From positions 124,001-188,000 of the forward strand of contig LLCB01000022.1 of the NCBI GenBank assembly GCA_001414345.1: a stretch of 64,000 bases of DNA, given 5' to 3'. Numbering within the stretch: the stretch's first letter is position 1; every line of letters starts with the position of its first letter. This stretch comes from Hymenoscyphus infarciens (lineage: Eukaryota > Ascomycota > Leotiomycetes > Helotiales > Helotiaceae). The position numbers and the translations under genes were made by a program. This document shows positions 23,501 to 35,130 of the stretch, piece after piece. The notes under the pieces were generated by a model. It saw nothing but the letters and a program-made list of their open reading frames with translations. It had not been told where the DNA came from and searched no databases.

Positions 23501-23822
23501 TAGTATTAAGGTGCCTGCTAAGAAGCTTACTAAGCTTTAGGAATTATATAAGAATTAAGATATTAATATATATTTGCTTTAGATAACCCTAGAGTAGTAC
23601 GAAACAAAATTATTAGTATATAGATATATACTACTAATTAATAAGATAATATATACTAAAGAGAGAGAAACTTATACTATAGCATACTTAGATTTAAAAG
23701 TGGAATTATTAGTATATATCTAAGAAGGTAATTTAGTAAGATTAGGCCTTTTAAGTAAGCTAGAGAGAGTATATAAGTAGGAGTTATACTCTAAGATAGC
23801 TTAAGAATTAAAGAAAGCTAGA

Positions 23823-24194
23823 TGTAATAGCACGAAATACACACAACTACAGTAGAGGCATATGGGAGTGCGTATGGCAGAATGACGTATATAAATACTA
23901 GGCCTGATACAGAAGAAAAGGCTAAACTGGCCTTTTCTGACTCTAGGAGAGTAGGCTGCTATATACAAGAGGTTCAGACGATATAAAGAGGTATGAAACC
24001 GAATAACGACATACGTTGGCTAATATAAAAGCCCGAACCCTACGAAGTACGTCTGAAAGTCTAGACGGACGTACAGACGTACGTAACCTTCCTAAATTAG
24101 ACAATGTAAAACAATAACTACTAAAAGCTAATATGTACAGCATATGCTACGTAATATCGGCTATCTAGGATAGTCTAGATGACAGGCCATTACA
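23823..24194 (-). repeat. LTR copy 1 (3' LTR in element orientation)
   Basis: 372 bp, same length as the partner LTR with no indels found by eye. All differences seen are transitions. Confidence 0.9.
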
Positions 24195-24750
24195 TCCCTC
24201 TCCCTTGAAAAAGACTTGTCCCGAGTCTTCTCTCTCTTGTCGTTCAAGGCTAAATCAAGATAGTATAAGTGTTGTAATATTGTTGTATTTAATAATTTTA
24301 TCGTAAGCGAGAAGGTTCTAAATCGACTTTGTAGATGCTTTGTTTATTGAAATGTTGTAAGCGAGATGTCGAGATAGGTTTCGAATCGTAACCGTAGATG
24401 CTTGTAAAGAGACTTCGTTTCTAATCCTTTAATATTAAAAGTAAGTATTCGCGTCTGCTAAAAGAGTGTAGTCCGATCTGTCTAGCAGGTTGGAAAAAGT
24501 TTAAAGTTTAAAGTTTAAAAGTTTAAAAAGTTTAAAAGTCGAAGGTGAATTCAGAGTAGAGTCGGAAGTCGTTCAGTCAAGAGGCGACGTTGAAGGTAAC
24601 AGTGATAACTTAGTTAAGAGCTTACTTTGAGAGCGTACTAATTCGTATCTGATTTAAATTCGAATGAAACTTCTAGCCTGGCTAGAGGTGAAAGAAAGTA
24701 ATAAAAGTAAGAAAGAATATAAAGACTATAAGACTCTGATCAGAGTCGGT

Positions 24751-25020
24751 GGGGTTTTAGCTGGTTAAAAGACTTAATACTGAATTTAAAAATGCTGTCT
24801 GATGTTTAAGATAATAAAAAGGGGTAGGGTTTCAGCTGGTTAAAGGCGAAGTTATTACCGAAGGTTATTAAAGTTTTGCTGTCTAAAGTTTAAGATAATA
24901 AAAGGGGTATTTTTGGCTGGTTAAATGAACTTAATACCGAGGTTATCTTACTGTCTGAAGTTCGGGATAATAATAAGGGTAGTTTTAGCTAATTAAAAGA
25001 CTTAATGTCGAATTTATTGT
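24751..25020. repeat. Four-copy tandem repeat inside the retroelement
   Basis: Units begin near 24751, 24821, 24904 and 24980 (period about 70-80 bp) and share the pattern GGGT, TTTAGCTGGTTAAA, CTTAAT, then GCTGTCTGA(A/T)GTTTAAGATAATAA, with transitions and small indels between copies. Confidence 0.75.
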
Positions 25021-26407
25021 ATTGCCTTGTTCCCTTTAAGGTACTTAAGGACTTAATTGTCATCTTTCGATTTAGAAGAAGAGTCGCTGTCGTATTATAA
25101 GGAGCTCGGAGCTGAACTAGACAAGGATAGAGAGGTATTCTTTTAAACCGGAGTACTAATATCGACAGGCGTAGTCGTTTCTAAATATCTAGTGCTTTAG
25201 TGTCCCTCCTTATCTAAGGTTGTAATTCTAGCGTCTCTTAAGCGTAGTAGACGGGTTTCAGCGCTAAGGTGTAATCTTATCCTATATATAAAAGAAGTGT
25301 TCTGATTCTAGTATCTCTCTAAGTATAGCTGTACTCGAAAAGTAACCTTTTAAAGTTGGTAAAAGTTTCTTTAGCGTAATCTTGTTCTTAATTCTACTTC
25401 TATCTCTTTTATAACCTTTATACCGGCGGCTAGGACTTAGTCTATAACCGTAGTCTTTTAAATATTCGCTAGTAGAGGTATTTTCAAAGGAAAAGTTTAG
25501 AGTTAGATAATGTTTAGTCAAGATTAACAAAGATAGTAATAACTTAGCTAAGAGCTCACTTCTAGGTTTTATCTTAATAGAAAGTATATTTTAACCGATT
25601 TATATCCGATTTAAGGGTTGAGAAGTAGTAGGAAGGCATCAGAGGCAGGTGCCCGTAGCCGAAAGGGGTATGAATTCGGGCTTGGAAGCAGAAGAGGGTC
25701 GGATCGAGGAGGGTTCGAAGGAGGGTTCGAAAGCGAAGTGAGATGTTAACTTTAAATTATGAGTTCGCTTACTCTCCTTTCTAGCTCAGCTAGCCGATCC
25801 TTTGTTTCTTGATTTTCTGCTTCTAAAGCTTGTATAACCGATCGTATCTGGTCCGTATTTGAGAAGTCTCGCTAGTCTCTTCGATTGTTATTGTTGTTTT
25901 GTCGAGATCTTTTGGATCTTGGTGTGCGGATGCTATTCAGGCGGCTTTCGGAGAGGTGTCTTTCGGTAAGGGGGGTGGCCCTGGAAGGTGTTTGTTGCTC
26001 AACGCCTCGTGGCGGAGACTGATTCGACATAAAGTCGATTTGAGGGGGGGGGGGGTAAGAGCAGATTCGGAAGCCTTCGCGATGACTTTGGGGTGATAGT
26101 CGACTTATTCACCGAACCTGTGTGTAGCAGTCCCTGTACGGAGAGGGTTATTAGAAGCCTCTGAAATACTTAGCGTATTCCTGCTTCCTTGACGTGTAAT
26201 ACACGATTTTTACTAGCTGTTTATATAGACACCAAACCCTGGTGTCACTGGCTGTCCGGGAGATCTCTGGAATCCCGGCTATTTGAGGATGTTGTTGTCC
26301 TAGTCCGAATCTAGGCCGAGTCGTATTCGAAAACAAAAGGAGCAACGACAAGCTCGAAAGAGATATTATAAAAGCTATCACCGGCGAAGTCGAGTTTAGC
26401 CTTTTTA

Positions 26408-26779
26408 TGTAACAGCACGAAATACATATAACTATAGTAGAGGCATATAGGAGTACGTATGGCAGAATGACGTATATAAATACTAGGCCTAATACAGAAG
26501 AAAAGGCTAAACTAGCCTTTTCTGACTCTAAGAGAGTAGGCTACTATATACAAGAGGTTCAGACGATACAAAGAGGTACGAAACCGAACAACGACATACG
26601 TCGGCTAATACAAAAGCCCGAACCCTACGAAGTACGTCCGAAAGTCCGGACAGACGTACGGACGTACGTAACCTTCCTAAATTAGACAATGCAAAACAAC
26701 AACTACCGAAAGCTAATATGTACGGCATATGCCACGTAATATCGGCTATCTAGGATGGCCTAGATGACAGGCCATCACA
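26408..26779 (-). repeat. LTR copy 2 (5' LTR in element orientation)
   Basis: 372 bp direct partner of the copy at 23823-24194. It starts TGTAACAGCACG and ends GGCCATCACA on the plus strand and is followed directly by the CTAGA target duplication. Confidence 0.9.
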
Positions 26780-28329
26780 CTAGAGAGGCTAATTAAGATA
26801 AATTTAGCGTATACTTTAATAACGAAGGTAGAAGTGATTAAGTAATAAATATAGTACTAGATTATCTATATAATAGTAACTTCTTAGATAAGGAATTAGA
26901 GAAGTTAGATAACGATAGTTTAGTAGAATTAGATAAGGATTTAAAAGAGTATATAACTAATAGGTATACCTTACTAGTTAAAGATAATTTAAAAGGAGAT
27001 TTAGAAACAGATATTAGTAGATAAATTTATATTTAATTAATCTACTCTAAGGGCTACTAATTCATTCTTAAGATTAGGCCTTCTCCTTTATAGAGCTCTT
27101 CTACTAATAAATAGTATTAAACGTTGTTGTTATAGTAAAGAGCTTTAATAATTCTAATCCTAGGTTGTCTACTAAAAGATAGTCTCTTAAGTTTATTTAA
27201 AAGGCAAGGTTCTAAATCCTTAATCCTCTCTTTCTCTATTAGTAACCTTATACTTAATATATATCTCTAGCTATAGTAGCAACTCTAAGATTATAGTATC
27301 ATAATCTACTAACTAACTATAGACTCTATAGTAGTTTATAATCGTAATTACCTACTAGCTAGGGTAAATAGAACGTTAATAGAGAGTAATATAACAAAGG
27401 AAGTATATATTACTATTTATAAAAGACATAGAGAGTTAGCTAGCAACGTTACTTTCACTATCTATAATTAATAAGTAAATAGATATACTAAACTAGGAAT
27501 AAATCTATACTAAATATAAGCTAAGCTCTAAGCCTAAAATTCATATATTTCAAGCGTAAAAAAAGGCTTAATATAACTCTAGAAAGAAATAGACATATTT
27601 ATCGACTTTTAATTAAAATTAGAAGTAATTTATATAAGATTATAGATATAGTTATAAGTGTATAATTCTCTAAGTGTCTAAGAAGAGGGATTTTAGTAGA
27701 GTAAACCTACTAACTATAACCGTTAGTGCTAAGTCTAATTTATAAATTACTTACTACTACTAATAAAAGTTAATAATCTTAGACTTTTAAATCTTTAAAA
27801 AATCGTAATATTATAGATTCTACGTCTATTAAGTTCTAGTTAACTTTATAGATATAAATAATACTATTCTATATCTAAATTAAAAGTAAAAGAATTAATT
27901 TAGAATATTATGTTTTTAGGCCATTTTAAGTATATAGATTACTAACTTTTATTAGTAATAGTAAATAATTTACAAATTAGGCTTAGCGTTGATCACTTAC
28001 CTTTAGAACCTCCTTAGTCTCTAGAGGAGGTTTCTAAGCTAGCCTCTAAGTAGTTACTTAGATTAGAATATCCTTTAATCTAGCCTTACTTATACCTACT
28101 TCTATAAATACTTATAGAATAGTAAACAAAGTCCTAGCCTTTATAAAGGATAATATACTATATAACTAGTAATTATTTAATATACACTAGAATAGTATAT
28201 TAGAGCCTTATAAATAGTACTAAAAGTAAGAAGCGAGGTATAGGAGGTTATATAGTTTAAGTAAGATAGTCTTTTAATTTTCCTACTTTTATTCTATTAC
28301 TTTTACTTATACTTTTAAAAGCTTTACGT

Positions 28330-30370
28330 CTACTATTTTACAACACTAAAAACATACTAAGATGTCTTAATATTAGTCTCTTAAATACCTAGAAGTCTAG
28401 GCTTCTTATTCTAAAGGTTTAAAGCTTAAAGTATACTCTTATTACTTTCTAGTAAATCTAGTAAGTACTCTAGAAAATCATATATCTACGCTTTCTTAGA
28501 AGCTCTCTAATAATAAGATTAAGAACTATCTATAAAAAGTAAAAGACTACTCTATAAAAGCTATAGTATAAAGCTCTAATAACTAAAAAAAGAAATAATA
28601 GTTAATTATAGAGTCTAAGAGGAAGTAAGAGGCTACTATAGAACGTTCTACTACTAACTACTCTACTTTTATTATTAAGCAAAAGAAGAATAAATTAGCT
28701 ATAGCTAGAAAGCGAGCTATCTAAGAGGAAAAGGCTAGGGCTAGACAATCCTTCTTTACAAAGGTTTCTAATAAGACTAAAATAATTAGAGCAAAAGCAC
28801 ATAAGAAGGGATTTATTCTTAATAAGAAAAAGGCTAAAAGTAAGTAGTACTCTTAAATTTAGTATATACTACTAATTAGTATAAGCTTCTTAGCTTCTTC
28901 TTCTCTAACTTATAAAGCGCTAAAGCTTATCTCTATTACTAAAATCCATATTCGAGTAGCCTTATATATTCGTATATATACAACAAGTATTAAGAACTTC
29001 TCTACTACTAAGAGTATCTTTATAATCATATACACTTCTATAGTATAACATAGCGAGATAGTTAGAGTATAAATTAATAATAACTTTCTATTTTAAGTAC
29101 CTTACTTACCTACTAGTGACTCTAAAGATTTATTTAACTTTAAATTAGTATCTTAGAATATATAAGCTAAAAGGTTCGCTATTAAGCTTCTAGAGGATAT
29201 CTATTATATAATCCCTACTCCTAGTAAGTAGAAGCTTATTAATATACTACTTCTTACTAATAAGGTAGAAGACGTCTTTCTAGCTACGAACGTTATTATT
29301 AAAAAGAGAAAAGCTAAGCAATTAAGTACTATAGATTATAAAGAGGTAGATAATATATAAGCTCTTATATAATACTTTAATTCACTAAAAGGTTCTATTA
29401 ATAAAAAGTACTATAAAGTATATATAGTATTTAATAGCTATACTAATAATAAGCTCTAATCTTTTAAAAAGAGGTAATCTATCACGCTCTTATAGAATAC
29501 CTAAGAGCTACTAATTCTACTTTAACTCTTAGCGCCTATTAAGGTACTTAACGACGAGCCTATTATACTTAAAGATAACGCTTAGAATAGAGAGGGAGAT
29601 GCTAGGCTTATACTATTACTAAGGGATAGTACTAGTACTAGAGTAAGTATAATATTAGTAGATGATTTAGAATTAGACAATCTTCTAGAGATATCTATAA
29701 TTATTACCGCTTACTTAAGAGACTGCTTTATAATTATTACTACTTATTTAGAAGAAGAAGATAATAGAGATAATAATTCTAGAGAAGGTTCTAAAAGTAA
29801 TATAGGAAGTAAGAATACAGATATAGATATAGATATAGAAGAGGATATTAATAGTAAAAGAGTATTAACTCTAGGCTTATACTCGCTGTCGCCTCTTATA
29901 GAGGATAAGAAGAAAGAGAGCTTAATAGCATCTATTAAGTTAAATATACTAAAGAGAGTAAATAAGGTAGTATAATAATAAGTAGATATAGATGAGCAAA
30001 TTATAAGAGATCTTAATACTTAATTATATATAGATATTAATACTACTATTATTAAAAGTAGGCTTAAATTAATTAATAAGAAAGAGTAATTAAAACTCGA
30101 TTAAGAGCTTAATAAAAGAGTCTCTAATTTACTCTCACCTACTCCTCTTATACCTACAAATATACTAGTAAGTAAAACAATATCTACTACTATAATCGCT
30201 TCTATAAATAGCCTTAATTTAAAGAGAAAGAGAGGAGATACTCTCTCTTAAACAACTCTTACTAATTAACCCCCTTATACTACTAAAAAGGTTAGGATTA
30301 TATATAATAAGTATAATAAGAAGAGAGATAAGAAGTAAGAGTATATAGTAGTAGATACTTTAAGTATAGA
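28330..30370 (+). pseudogene. RIP-degraded second reading-frame remnant of the large element
   Basis: Patches of plus-strand frame remain. A Lys/Arg-rich stretch lies at about 28680-28850 (ARQSFFTKVSNKTKIIRAKA), and an Asp/Glu-rich stretch at about 29640-29980 ends in a TAA. Both are interrupted elsewhere by TAA/TAG. I do not recognise the family. It is probably the second protein or cargo of the large transposon. Confidence 0.35.
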
Positions 30371-30949
30371 TACTAAGAGGATTATCTATAATATCTTAAT
30401 TTTATTACTACTTTTTAATTACTTTTTACTACCTTTACTCTCCTTTTACCCTCTTTACTAAAGTACTCAAATAATCATAATTTAAGATTATTTAAGTACT
30501 TTAAATACTACTTTACTAATTATATACTAATTACCTAATTAGGCTTAGCGTCTCTTACTCTTAGGTTAAATTACATCTATACTTATAGTATCAAAAGTCT
30601 TAATTATCTCTTTTCCTCTCTTATTTATTAGGTACTTATATAATATCATCGTTTATACTAAGTATATATATTACTTTTAATAATTTATAATATTTTAGAT
30701 AATAGATTTAAAGTTATATTATACTTATATTTAGTATAGTACTAAGTAGTATATATTAATAGAGAGTAAGTAGTAAGCGATTATAATATATATATATTTA
30801 ATAGATATATATATACTATATTACCTTCTACTTTCTACTCTCGCTTATACTTAAATTTTATAATTTAAGCTTTATAATTTAAGTATTACAAATTATAAAT
30901 ACCCTCACTTTAAGCTTTAAGATTACTAATTTAAGTATTTCAATCTATA

Positions 30950-31132
30950 TCTAAATAGCCTCTAAAAAATCTACGTTTATTAATTTATAATTTACGATTT
31001 ACGATTTAGCTCTAAAGGGCTATATACTTAGAAATCTAAGCTTTACGATTTACGATTTACGATTTATAATTTACGATTTACGATTTAGTCGATTCCGACT
31101 TTTAGTACGTACGGGATGCCGTAGTTAACCCA
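30950..31132 (-). repeat. Right terminal inverted repeat of the large element
   Basis: Inverted counterpart of the left repeat, with ACGATTT heptamer arrays and the CGTACGGGATGCC terminus opposite the left GGCGTCTCGTAC. Confidence 0.8.
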
Positions 31133-31808
31133 TATAATACTTATCTAATGAAGTTTATACCCTAGATAGATCTAGAAGTTTTTCAACTGCAGGGAGATTG
31201 TGAAAAATTTCCCTCGCTCTGCCTTGTCAAATTTCTTCTTCTTCCTTTTTCAATTACCTAAACTTAATAGGCAGCACGAAGAAATACTTTACAAAATTGA
31301 TGAATAGTGGAAGAAGGAAGGCCCATAGTAGTCAAAGGGCATCTTAATACTTTGCAGTTCAAAAAGAAAGTGACTTTTCTTTTCAGTCTCTAGTTCTCAA
31401 AGGGGAAGTTCAACTATGGTGGAGTCTCGTCCTACAAACGTTGAAAAAAAAACAGGAAGGGGGGGCGGTGCATAAAAAACAAGTCCTGGTGTTGAACAAT
31501 TATCAATTGAATAGCTATCGAATTCACGGAAAAGTGGGACAAAATTTGATGAAGTTGGTTTTATTTTATTGATTTCTAGGTAATTTAGAGCAGGATATTG
31601 GTCTTCGTAGCATACTACCCTCATCAGGATACTCTAGTGTTTCTATAGAACCCCGCTATCTTTAGTCTGGGTATTCCTCAGCGGAAGAACGTTCCTAGGG
31701 TCGCCGTTCTTGGTTTAGCCAGCCATGTTCATGCGGCCTGAGCTCTTGTTCATGCAAGCGCTGATCTTCTTGCCAATCTTCCCTGTTTGGTGCAATTTGC
31801 TGGCTTTC
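31133..31808. other. Region between the large element and an orphan frame
   Basis: About 680 bp, no supported gene. A 75-codon minus-strand frame at 31397-31624 is unsupported. Confidence 0.4.
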
Positions 31809-32369
31809 CTATTCTTCGTCTAACCAAAGACTCTCTTGTTCTAGCCATTTCTGTTGGTCTTCCGGATCTCGTGGATCTTGTGGGTCTTGCTGGGCTTGCT
31901 GACTCTGCTGATGTTGCTGGTGTTGTCGACCTTCGTCACCTCCAAGGAGACTTGCAACAACAGCAAGCTCACGAGAAACCTCATTGAAGGCTTCCAAATC
32001 GCGTAGCGATTGCCTGGCAAGCTTCATGATTGCAACCTGCTCATGAGTTGGATTTAACCGGTAAATGTCTAATTCATCAATCAAACGTGGATTGTGCAAT
32101 AGGGAGAGATCCAGCTGTAAGGTTACCGGGACCCAAATGAGGCATTCTCTTCTCTCCCTTCGGAAATAACTTAGCTGTTGTTCCAGGTCAGAGAGGATGG
32201 TTACAACGCCCTCAACCCTGTAAGATGAACATGAGTCTTGTGGGTGTGAATGACGAGAGCTCGTGTTTGCTCTGTATGACACCCAGATCCGTTGTGGTTC
32301 ATCGGATCGCGATCTGCTGAAAGCACGAACGAGACGCCCGATCGTTTCACCTCTACGTTGAAGTGACAT
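31809..32369 (-). CDS. Orphan hypothetical protein, 186 residues
   Basis: Function not recognised. Single-exon frame; I prefer the start MSLQRRGETIGRLVRAFSRS at 32369 over the Met five codons upstream. The N-terminus is basic. The middle is a predicted helix bundle (LSDLEQQLSYFRRERRE; EQVAIMKLARQSLRDLEAFN). The C-terminus is low complexity, rich in Gln, His, Asp and Pro (HQQHQQSQQAQQ), and ends acidic. GC content is much higher than in the surrounding island, which argues that it is a real gene spared by RIP. It may be a lineage-specific gene; no signal peptide is visible. Confidence 0.5.
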   Translation of the reverse strand: MSLQRRGETIGRLVRAFSRSRSDEPQRIWVSYRANTSSRHSHPQDSCSSYRVEGVVTILSDLEQQLSYFRRERRECLIWVPVTLQLDLSLLHNPRLIDELDIYRLNPTHEQVAIMKLARQSLRDLEAFNEVSRELAVVASLLGGDEGRQHQQHQQSQQAQQDPQDPRDPEDQQKWLEQESLWLDEE

Positions 32370-33470
32370 TTTGGGATAATTCAAATGATAATGATGTTTT
32401 CTAAGTGTATGTTTAGAAGGGCAAGTATGAGTTGGGTAATGAGGTTTGAAGGACGAAAAGAAGAGTAATTTATGTTAATAGAATACCTCTTGTTTTCTAC
32501 TTTGTCTTCTAGATGAACAAAGCCACAGTATATCTTGTTCGCCCGTACCAAAACACTTTAGTAGCAGCTACACGCTAGCTCAGTTATGTAGTCTTCTTCA
32601 TGCCCTCTTCCCTCGCGTAGTAATTTTACTCTAACTACGAGATCATTTCAACTTACTTCAAGCGTGCTCGTATATCCCTGTTAGGTTTCATGTCAGACGT
32701 GTCGTAAAAGTGTAATTCTACTACCAAATACTGTGGGGTGCTAGGAGTTTCCACACGACCCGAGTTTCTATCGCCCAAATTTTTTTAGCTATATAGGTAC
32801 AGTACTAGAGTATAAGTTTCCGTACGATGCAACTTTTTACACCAAAAATCGCTAAAACACACTTTAAATACCCTTCTCTAGTACTCTATAATTATATTAA
32901 AATTCTACTTACTACCTAGGCTTATTACTAAACTAAGCCTTTAACTATAAGTGTTCTATCTAATAATTAATAATACTCTACTAGTTATTATTTATAAGTA
33001 AGCCTAAAGTAGACCGAGCGTAAATTCTATAGATTTTATAAGATTTTGTTAGTAAAATCGGCTTAAATACCTGATATTCTACCGTGACTAACTTTTAAAT
33101 TAAGAACAGAGATCTTAAAACTTACTCCTTGGAATACAAACGATAGATATCTGAACTCTAAATATAGTTTATATATGTCATATATTTATTAGATCGCTGT
33201 AGAGCATGTACTTATATACGCCGAGTAGTGTGTTTTAGCTGTTTTTGGTGTAAAAAGTCCAAAAAAGCCGCATCGTACGGATACTTATGCTCCGGAACTG
33301 TACGTGAAGTCTGCAGATGATTCAAGAGGGGAAATAAGACAAACGAGTTAATGGTGTCACTGTTTCTGAAGAAATAATATAAAGGAGGGGAAGTGTTTTA
33401 GATTAATTCGACTCGCTTAAAACGAGTCATGATAGTAGTAGAGTCTCCTAGAGCCCATAAACAATCGTAC
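32370..33470. other. Intergenic region holding a MITE
   Basis: About 1.1 kb between two orphan genes on the same strand. The 501 bp element inside is annotated separately. Otherwise no gene is supported. Confidence 0.5.
32800..33300. mobile_element. 501-bp TA-flanked MITE with long imperfect inverted repeats
   Basis: The ends are inverted copies: the left starts CAGTACTAGAGTATAAGT and the right, read on the minus strand, starts CAGTTCCGGAGCATAAGT. Both continue through TCCGTACGATGC and CTTTTTACACCAAAAA to AGCTAAAACACAC or a close variant. TA flanks both sides (32798-32799 and 33301-33302), pointing to the Tc1/mariner superfamily. The interior is AT-rich and noncoding. Differences between the arms are mostly transitions plus one indel. 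Confidence 0.85.
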
Positions 33471-33950
33471 TTAAGAAATGGCCGGTTTATCCCCGGACAT
33501 AAAAGCAAGACCAAGTTCAGCACATAGTGTTGGATTTACCTTCAATTCCTCCTCGCACTCCGGAGAACAATTGAAGCTAAGCATTCCCTTGCCAGGATGT
33601 GTCTGTTTAAAGTCTTGGATAGCTTCCCGGATCTCTTGTACGCTTGTGACCTGGGGTTGGAAAGTGAACATTTTTGGCTCCATTTGCTCACTCGTACGTT
33701 GCTCCTCCTCTAAGATTATTAAAGCAGCTAGCTTTTCTCGGAGTCCTGGCGCGAGTTCAACGTCGAAGACTTTCTCGTTTGAATGTTGGAGGAAATCATA
33801 CATTACACGTTGGTACTCATCCACAGTCTTAACGAGACGGCCGGCACTATAGGCTTCTTGACCATCTGCTGTCTTTTTTGCTTGCTCTGCTTTCAAGGAT
33901 CGTATGGCGGCGATAGCGCGTTTGATGGAACTTTGACGACGGGTAGTCAT
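33471..33950 (-). CDS. Orphan hypothetical protein, 159 residues
   Basis: Function not recognised. Single exon, start MTTRRQSSIKRAIAAIRSLK. It is almost entirely helical, with a basic N-terminus, a conserved-looking middle (VDEYQRVMYDFLQHSNEKVF) and two Cys in FNCSPECEEEL near the C-terminus. GC content is normal, unlike the flanking AT-rich DNA, and the frame is uninterrupted. No signal peptide or membrane segment. It could be a lineage-specific gene or a remnant of a larger one. Confidence 0.5.
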   Translation of the reverse strand: MTTRRQSSIKRAIAAIRSLKAEQAKKTADGQEAYSAGRLVKTVDEYQRVMYDFLQHSNEKVFDVELAPGLREKLAALIILEEEQRTSEQMEPKMFTFQPQVTSVQEIREAIQDFKQTHPGKGMLSFNCSPECEEELKVNPTLCAELGLAFMSGDKPAIS

Positions 33951-34657
33951 TTTCGCGGTTATGTTATGCGGAAGGATTGTTTGGCAGAGCGTTTAAAAGA
34001 GGTTGGGTTATATCTTGAATTGCGGTGGTGACAATAGCTTTGTTTGCCTACTTTCTCTTTGTACAAAATGTTTTTGTTGCTTCAGGTATGGTTACATCCT
34101 CTCCTCTTTGTCTTGAAACCCTGAGATTAAAACGTTTGTACCTACTCGTTGTTCCAGCTTTCAAGAGCAAGGCAAGTAAATCATCCTAGTATGAGAAATG
34201 AGTAGAGTAGAGTAGTAAGTGTAGTTGCCCCTACTCTACTCTACTCTATACTACTCTAAGTAACTCAGAGCACTACTTGAGTAGCCGGGCCAAATCGGAC
34301 CGGCACGGACCGGGGCATAAAAGTAAAATCGGAAGTGGCGCTAGAAATAGAAAGAAAAGACATAAGAAGAAGAAGAAGAAGTCAAAAGTGATCAACTTGA
34401 ATAATCTCTGATTATTTATTAATTATATAGCAGACTTTTATCTTATATATATCTTAGAAAGATAGATTCTTTATTTATAATATACTACTTAGAGTACTAT
34501 TTAAGTATCTAAGTAGTTTAAGCTATAAATAACTCCTTCTATCTAAAAGAGAAAGAGAGAGTATTTAAGACGATCTAAGAAGACTTTTTAGTAGCGTTCT
34601 TAAATAGAACTATAAAAAACCTTAGAACTACTAGCAAATAGATAGTCAACGGCTCTA

Positions 34658-34940
34658 GTTATAAGAGCGCGAAATATATACTACTATTAAAGAAGTATAT
34701 AGAAGTACGTTTTGTAGACTAACGTATATAAATACTTAGTTCTATTATAAAGGAAAAGACTAAATTAGACTCTTTCTAACTATAAAAAAGAGTTAGGTAT
34801 TTATATATAAGAGATTAGTTAGATAATACTAAAGTCTAAACTTTTCTAGTAAGTCGACTTAGCTCTTCTAGATAACTAGCTATTATACTAGTATATATAT
34901 AGTTTAGTTGTTTAGATAGTTTAAGAGACTTTATTAGTCT
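34658..34940 (+). repeat. Diverged relic related to the nested element's LTR
   Basis: The order of short blocks matches the 372 bp LTR in the same plus-strand orientation: AGCRCGAAATA, then GAAGTACGT or its equivalent, TAACGTATATAAATACT, then GGAAAAGACTAAA and ATATAAGAG. It is much more AT-rich than the LTRs at 23823 and 26408, consistent with an older, more heavily RIP-mutated solo LTR. Borders are approximate. Confidence 0.55.
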
Positions 34941-35105
34941 CTATTATTAATTATACTTATTCTAAACTATCTACTAAGAAGTAATCTTTCGTAGTAGAGA
35001 GTATACTATACTAGAGTAAATATAGTTTAATCGAGTTGTCTCGAGTATTTCTCTATTATACACCTTTGACTTCCCGATTCCAGATCGTCTACTATTTCAG
35101 AGTCA

Positions 35106-35130
35106 ACAAACAAACAAACAAACAAACAAA
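35106..35130. repeat. (CAAA)n microsatellite
   Basis: Six uninterrupted CAAA-type units between 35106 and 35130. Confidence 0.85.

Larger units (their letters stand above)
23823..26779 (-). mobile_element. Nested LTR retrotransposon, complete but apparently non-autonomous
   Basis: Two direct 372 bp LTRs (23823-24194 and 26408-26779) enclose 2213 bp. The element is flanked by the 5-bp target duplication CTAGA (23818-23822 and 26780-26784). On the minus strand the LTRs begin TG and end CA, and the purine tract AAGGGAGAGGGA sits directly before the LTR at 24194, which orients the element on the minus strand. The interior lacks any recognisable protease, reverse transcriptase or integrase, and contains a short coiled-coil frame around 25760-25875 (minus) that could be a gag remnant. 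No convincing primer-binding site was found next to the other LTR. It is less AT-rich than the host element and so is the younger insertion. Confidence 0.88.
21306..31132. mobile_element. Large TIR transposon, RIP-degraded, carrying a nested LTR element
   Basis: Ends about 9.8 kb apart are inverted copies. The left end (from about 21306) and the right end (to about 31132, read on the minus strand) share GTTAACTA(G/C)GGC, then AAAAGTCGGAA, then arrays of the heptamer AAATCGY, then AAGCTTAGATTTCTAAGTATATA and AAACGTAGATTTTTTAGAGGCTA, over roughly 170 bp. Outside the nested retroelement the body is extremely AT-rich and full of TA steps with CpA depletion by eye, typical of RIP. Remnants of at least two reading frames are visible: an integrase-core-like transposase at about 22240-23500 and a Lys/Glu-rich frame at about 28330-30370. 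Exact ends and target duplication are unresolved. Confidence 0.75.

Noticed and set aside
25899..26096. 65-codon plus-strand frame with a G11 run
   Set aside because: It lies inside the retroelement, antisense to its orientation, and includes a homopolymer; no support.
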